Shown: in pieces, positions 60,469-64,000 of the stretch
How the letters are laid out: the number at the start of each line of letters is the position of its first letter
Position numbering within the stretch: the stretch's first letter is position 1
NCBI RefSeq assembly: GCF_000022025.1
Contig: NC_011886.1
Span: forward strand, 682,001-746,000
From: Pseudarthrobacter chlorophenolicus A6
GTDB lineage: Bacteria > Actinomycetota > Actinomycetes > Actinomycetales > Micrococcaceae
Direction: 5' to 3'
Length of the DNA: 64,000 nt
Notes under the pieces: generated by a model
The model's input: the letters and a program-made list of their open reading frames with translations, nothing else
Databases searched by the model: none
Told to the model about the DNA's origin: nothing
Translations under genes and position numbers: made by a program

Positions 60469-62106
60469 CTACTTCTCCCAGGGCGCCTTGATGGGGTAAT
60501 ACTTCTCCAGGAAATCCGTGACCAGTTCGGCGCGCTCATCGGCTGCGACTTCCGGGAAACTGCCGTCGTTGAGGCAGAAGAAGTCCATGTTGCGTTTGGA
60601 CAGCAGCTTGGGCAGGTAGTTCAGCCCAGCCCGCATGGTGGTGTCCACGTAACGCACCTTGGCCGCGGTCTGCGTAACGGCCCTCCCGGTCAGCAGCGCG
60701 TAGTAGTGGTAGAACGAGTTGGTCACCGAGATATTGTCGGCTGCCCTGAACCTGCTGGCGGCGGTCTTCCGGAACTCCTCCGGAAACTCCTCCTCCATCT
60801 GCGTGATGAGGCTCCGGCGCAGCGGCGCGGCAGTGTGCTCCAGGTGGCGGGTGGTGATCCGGCCGAACCTGTTCCACAGCAGCTTTCGGTTGACCCGTGC
60901 CGCGTTCTCGAACCCGCTGCGTTCGGCGGCGTTGTCGCCCAGGCCAATCCTGGTTTCCGCCTCAATGAACTTCGTGATGCCGCCGGGGGTGAAGAACAGG
61001 TCCGGGCTCACCGGCCGGCCGAAGAACATATCGTCGTTGGAGTACAGGAAGTGCTCCGAGAGCCCGTCTATATGGTGCAGCTGGCACTCGACGGCCTGGG
61101 AGTTGTGGGTGGGCAGCACCGAGGGATCGGAGAAGAACTCCTCGCTCCGGACGATAGTCACCGAAGGGTGTTCTGCCAGCCATGCCGGGGCAGGGGAGTC
61201 CGTGGCGATGAAGATGCGGCGGATCCAGGGCGCGAACATGTAGACAGACCGCAGCGCGTACTTGAGCTCGTCGATCTGCCGGAACCGGGCTTCGTGGTCG
61301 TCACCTTCGCCCAGGACGGCGTCCTTCTGCTGGGCACGCCGTGCAGCAATGTACTCGGGGGAGCTGCCGTCTACCCATGAGAAGACCAGGTCTATGTCGA
61401 AGCTGATGTCGCTGGCGTGGTCGGCGAACATGTTCTCGATGGTGGGCCAGGTGTGGCCGTAGCGTTCCACCGTTCCGCGGACCGCGTCCTGGCGCAGGAG
61501 GGTCCGGCGCGTCAGCGAGTTTTCGATGGGCAGGATGATCTGCTCGCCCTCGAAGGACCACAACTCGATCTGCACACCGGCGGACGCGCCGAACTCAAAG
61601 CCGCCCACGGGTTCCACGCGGGGCCGGTAGAGGCGGAAAATGCGCGCCTGCCTGTTGGAGGAAAGTTCGCCGTCCGCAACCAGGACGGACGTCTTCTTCT
61701 TGGCGTCAACGGTCATGGAGTAGAAGGGCTCGTCCCGGCAGGCTTCCACCAGGGCGGCCCGGAGCTTCTTCCGATCGCGCCAGCCCAACGCGATGACGGG
61801 CCTGTCATTGTTGCCACGCACCAGGAGGTACGCCAGCCCCGCGTTGGCCAACACGTTTCGCAGGAACAGCAGGTCTTCCACCATGGCCTGGTAGGGCGTC
61901 CTGTTGTCGTTGACGACGGCGTAGCGGCCCTTGTGCCGGATCACGTCAGGGCGGAGCCTGAACCGCTGTTCAGCCTCGGCCGAGGTCACCTCGGAATGGA
62001 ACTGTTCCTCGCTTGAGGGCTGTCCGGCGTAGTAAACCTCGTCCTGGACCGGTGCTTCTGTGATGGTTGTCTCCGTGCTGGTCAAAGTAAGCCTTTCTAC
62101 CTGCAT
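60469..62106 (-). CDS. Stealth family protein (sugar-phosphate transferase)
   Basis: A 545-residue Stealth protein with all four conserved regions: CR1 DIDLVFSWVDGSSPEY near residue 235, CR2 ELKYALRSVYMFAPWIRRIF, CR3 LHHIDGLSEHFLYSNDDMFF, and CR4 FFCLNDGSF near the end. These enzymes transfer hexose-1-phosphate or N-acetylglucosamine-1-phosphate onto polysaccharides. The N-terminal 230 residues look like a separate domain. The start at ATG 62106 has no strong ribosome site, so it is less sure. A HAD gene lies 107 bp upstream on the same strand and may belong to the same unit. Confidence 0.9.
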   Translation of the reverse strand: MQVERLTLTSTETTITEAPVQDEVYYAGQPSSEEQFHSEVTSAEAEQRFRLRPDVIRHKGRYAVVNDNRTPYQAMVEDLLFLRNVLANAGLAYLLVRGNNDRPVIALGWRDRKKLRAALVEACRDEPFYSMTVDAKKKTSVLVADGELSSNRQARIFRLYRPRVEPVGGFEFGASAGVQIELWSFEGEQIILPIENSLTRRTLLRQDAVRGTVERYGHTWPTIENMFADHASDISFDIDLVFSWVDGSSPEYIAARRAQQKDAVLGEGDDHEARFRQIDELKYALRSVYMFAPWIRRIFIATDSPAPAWLAEHPSVTIVRSEEFFSDPSVLPTHNSQAVECQLHHIDGLSEHFLYSNDDMFFGRPVSPDLFFTPGGITKFIEAETRIGLGDNAAERSGFENAARVNRKLLWNRFGRITTRHLEHTAAPLRRSLITQMEEEFPEEFRKTAASRFRAADNISVTNSFYHYYALLTGRAVTQTAAKVRYVDTTMRAGLNYLPKLLSKRNMDFFCLNDGSFPEVAADERAELVTDFLEKYYPIKAPWEK

Positions 62107-62212
62107 GATAGCTGCGCGGGGGAAACAGCATGTTTCGCGTGCGTCGGCTGCCCGCGTCAAGCGGGATGTGGCGGACCTCCCGGGACCGGGTGCCGCGGGG
62201 GAGGGGCCGGCG

Positions 62213-63142
62213 TCAGGCGCCCAGTGCCTCCCGCCAGCTGCGCAGGAAGGCGCCGCCGGCGTCGTCGTGAATGACCGAATCTGAAAGTCCCAGGTCCCTG
62301 GCCGTCAGGATATCGTACGGCTTCTCCGGGACGCCGTCAGCGGGGCGGACGTCCACATGCTTAACCGGGTGGTCGTTGTGGTGCAGCCAGTCGGCCATGG
62401 CGTAGTCGGTCCGGGAATCACCAACGGTCCGCCAGGCCTCCGGCGTGATGCCCTGGGCGGCCAGCAGTTCCACCGCCCGGCTCGCCCCAAGGTCCTTGCC
62501 AAGCCGCACCGACTCAATGTCGGTGGAGATGATGGTGGGGTCCACGCGGTAGTCCACGTCGTCGTCGGAATCCGGCGCGTGGTGGCCAAGGCGCACCACG
62601 CCCAGTCCGTGGCGGGCCATCAGTTCCATGGCGTCCGCGTCAAAGAGTTTCTGCTCGGCAAGGTAGTCCGCGCTGGCCACCTCGATGTGCTGCTCCACGG
62701 ACACCATGGCCCGCTTGGTTTCGTCGAAGAACATGTGCGCGCTGTAATCTTCCGCGACCAGGCGGCGGATGTCGTCGCCGTAAGCGGCAGGGACGGCCAG
62801 TTCGCGGTCAACGTAGACGGGACCCGGGCCTGCGGCGGTGTAGCTGAACCACACCGCGCCCTTTTCGCAGACAGCATGGATGACGGTGCCATCCGGGATG
62901 CCCGCAGCGAGCATCGGCTCCATGACCTGCTCGCGAATGAAGGCATCCGAGCGGCCGGTGTTGAAAATGACGGGGATGCCGGCGGCGGCCAGTGCCACAA
63001 GGTCCCCGATGATGTCCGGTTTGACGTCGCGCGTGACCGGGCTGGCTATCGGACCGTCCACATCCAGCAGGAGCGCCAGCGGCGGGGTTGACGGCAGGCG
63101 GGTTCCGGTCACGGACACGGCGGGGGCTTCGGATGCTGTCAT
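62213..63142 (-). CDS. HAD-superfamily hydrolase
   Basis: A 309-residue HAD phosphatase-like protein. Motif I is LLDVDGPIASP, motif II FNTGRSD, and the late motif VGDSRTDYAMADWL holds the metal-binding aspartates. The Cof/sucrose-phosphatase-like cap lies between (VSVEQHIEVASADYLAEQ). It would act on a sugar phosphate or similar small molecule. It precedes the Stealth gene on the same strand, so a shared role in surface polysaccharide phosphates is possible; this is inference. Confidence 0.85.
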   Translation of the reverse strand: MTASEAPAVSVTGTRLPSTPPLALLLDVDGPIASPVTRDVKPDIIGDLVALAAAGIPVIFNTGRSDAFIREQVMEPMLAAGIPDGTVIHAVCEKGAVWFSYTAAGPGPVYVDRELAVPAAYGDDIRRLVAEDYSAHMFFDETKRAMVSVEQHIEVASADYLAEQKLFDADAMELMARHGLGVVRLGHHAPDSDDDVDYRVDPTIISTDIESVRLGKDLGASRAVELLAAQGITPEAWRTVGDSRTDYAMADWLHHNDHPVKHVDVRPADGVPEKPYDILTARDLGLSDSVIHDDAGGAFLRSWREALGA

Positions 63143-63286
63143 GGAGCCATTGTCTCAGTTGGGTGGTCAACTCCCCGCCCCGGCGGGCCAAAGGTCACCG
63201 CGTGTGACATGGTCACCGTTTGGCATCAACCTCAAGGCGGCACGGCCGGGTACTTCCGCTGCCGTCGGCAGGATGCCTAGGGTGGC

Positions 63287-63589
63287 ATGGTGATATTCAA
63301 AGCTGTGGGCGAGGGCCGCCCTTACCCCGACCATGGTTACAGCACACCCAAGGACTGGGCCTCGCTGCCGCCGCGGCCGGTCCGGCTGGACGAACTGGTA
63401 ACCACCAAGCGCACCCTGGACCTGGAAGCGCTGCTGGCCGAGGACTCCACGTTCTTCGGCGACCTGTTCCCGCACGTGGTGCAGTACCAGGGCACCCTGT
63501 ACCTGGAGGACGGGCTGCACCGCGCGGTCCGGACTGCCCTGCACCAGCGCACCGCCATCCACGCCCGGGTCCTGGTGATAGATGGCTAG
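63287..63589 (+). CDS. Small conserved actinobacterial protein of unknown function
   Basis: A 100-residue protein I do not recognise with certainty. The C-terminal part (VQYQGTLYLEDGLHRAVRTA) has the DGxHR pattern of ParB/sulfiredoxin-like folds, and VRLDELVTTKRTLDLEALL fits the strand-helix before it. A TAGGGT hexamer ends 3 bases before the ATG and 6 before the next codon GTG (63290), so a leaderless start at 63290 is possible. Its stop overlaps the following gene by 8 bases. Confidence 0.7.
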   Translation: MVIFKAVGEGRPYPDHGYSTPKDWASLPPRPVRLDELVTTKRTLDLEALLAEDSTFFGDLFPHVVQYQGTLYLEDGLHRAVRTALHQRTAIHARVLVIDG

Positions 63590-64000
63590 GAAGAAGAAGC
63601 CGCAGGACGTCAGCGTCCTGCATGGACACCATGTGGTCAGCGGGCAGGAGCTGCGGGCCACGTTCGACTCCGGCCGGAACGCCGATGACACCGCACGTGT
63701 ACGGCGCCGGGTGCTGCACGGCGTGGTCCTGGTGCTCCTGATCGGACTGATCGCAGCGGGCATTATCACGGCCCTTGCCATCATCAACGGGAAATTCAGC
63801 ATCCCCTCTGCGGAGCCTGCCGCAAAGACCGTCAGCGCCTGCCCGGCCGCAACGTTCGACTACACGCCAAACCAACAGGTCAACCTCAACGTCTACAACT
63901 CCACCAGCAGGCCGGGGCTGGCGAAGTCCGTGGCGGATGATTTCCTGGCGCGCAAATTCGTGGTGGCTACGGTCGGGAACACCGAGCCGAGCTACCGCGG
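63582..64000 (+). CDS. LytR C-terminal domain membrane protein (cut by window end)
   Basis: The first 139 residues of a gene that runs past the window. A basic cytoplasmic start (MARKKKPQDVSVLHGHHVV) leads to a hydrophobic span at about 47-70 (GVVLVLLIGLIAAGIITALA), and then an outer domain like LytR_C: NQQVNLNVYNSTSRPGLAKS and LARKFVVATVGN. Such proteins act at the cell wall, and some relate to LytR-CpsA-Psr ligases. Its ATG overlaps the previous stop, so the two are co-translated. Confidence 0.85.
   Translation, partial: MARKKKPQDVSVLHGHHVVSGQELRATFDSGRNADDTARVRRRVLHGVVLVLLIGLIAAGIITALAIINGKFSIPSAEPAAKTVSACPAATFDYTPNQQVNLNVYNSTSRPGLAKSVADDFLARKFVVATVGNTEPSYR

Overview
The window looks like chromosome from a high-GC Gram-positive actinobacterium of the Micrococcaceae, most likely Arthrobacter or Pseudarthrobacter. 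The evidence is strong GC bias at third codon positions, frequent GTG starts, many apparently leaderless genes (a -10 hexamer 6-8 bases before the start codon), an SRP RNA just upstream of dnaX, and core genes of actinobacterial type (purS-purQ-purL, pyrE, trmH-fba-DUF3151, purA, lysC, recR, dnaX). This assignment comes from gene content and style, not from a database search.

Layout. 1-7.9 kb: a cupin tail, a DedA membrane protein, a MarR regulator divergent from an acyl-CoA dehydrogenase, a TipA-like MerR regulator, a cold-shock protein, and a two-component system divergent from a secreted HbpS/GlcG protein and an ankyrin lipoprotein. 8-13.2 kb: an acetoacetate/short-chain acid operon (CoA-transferase A, AtoE transporter, CoA-transferase B, thiolase) divergent from an IclR regulator, with operator-like sites between them. 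13.2-21 kb: nadE, pyrE, GAF-ANTAR and STAS proteins, an alpha/beta hydrolase, HAD phosphatase, tRNA/rRNA methyltransferase, fba and DUF3151, then a 200-bp mosaic of palindromes. 21-27.5 kb: an accessory block with AT-rich edges that holds a SipW-type signal peptidase, two secreted proteins with SipW-style signal peptides, a LANTG cell-wall anchored protein, and a secreted M14 carboxypeptidase. 27.6-35.4 kb: purA, DUF1508, an ECF sigma/anti-sigma-like pair, several small enzymes, and a broken AbiEi/DUF559-like gene between two long palindromes with a shared core. 35.4-38.8 kb: the purL-purQ-purS operon. 39-45 kb: a large secreted subtilase, followed on the other strand by three overlapping genes, two of which encode proteins like the subtilisin inhibitor SSI. 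45-56 kb: an OhrR-like regulator, two related small proteins, lysC, an ABC exporter with two permease-like proteins, recR, a very long dnaX, the SRP RNA and tRNA-Ser(GGA). 56-64 kb: an MpaB-like protein, a LytM peptidase with a Pro/Thr tail, glutathione peroxidase, a metallophosphoesterase, a Stealth phosphotransferase with a HAD protein, and a LytR_C protein cut by the window end.

The most unusual parts are the SipW/LANTG/anchor-G surface block, the paired SSI-like inhibitor genes beside a subtilase, the HbpS-like protein divergent from a kinase/regulator pair, the IclR operator set, and several families of long palindromes between genes.
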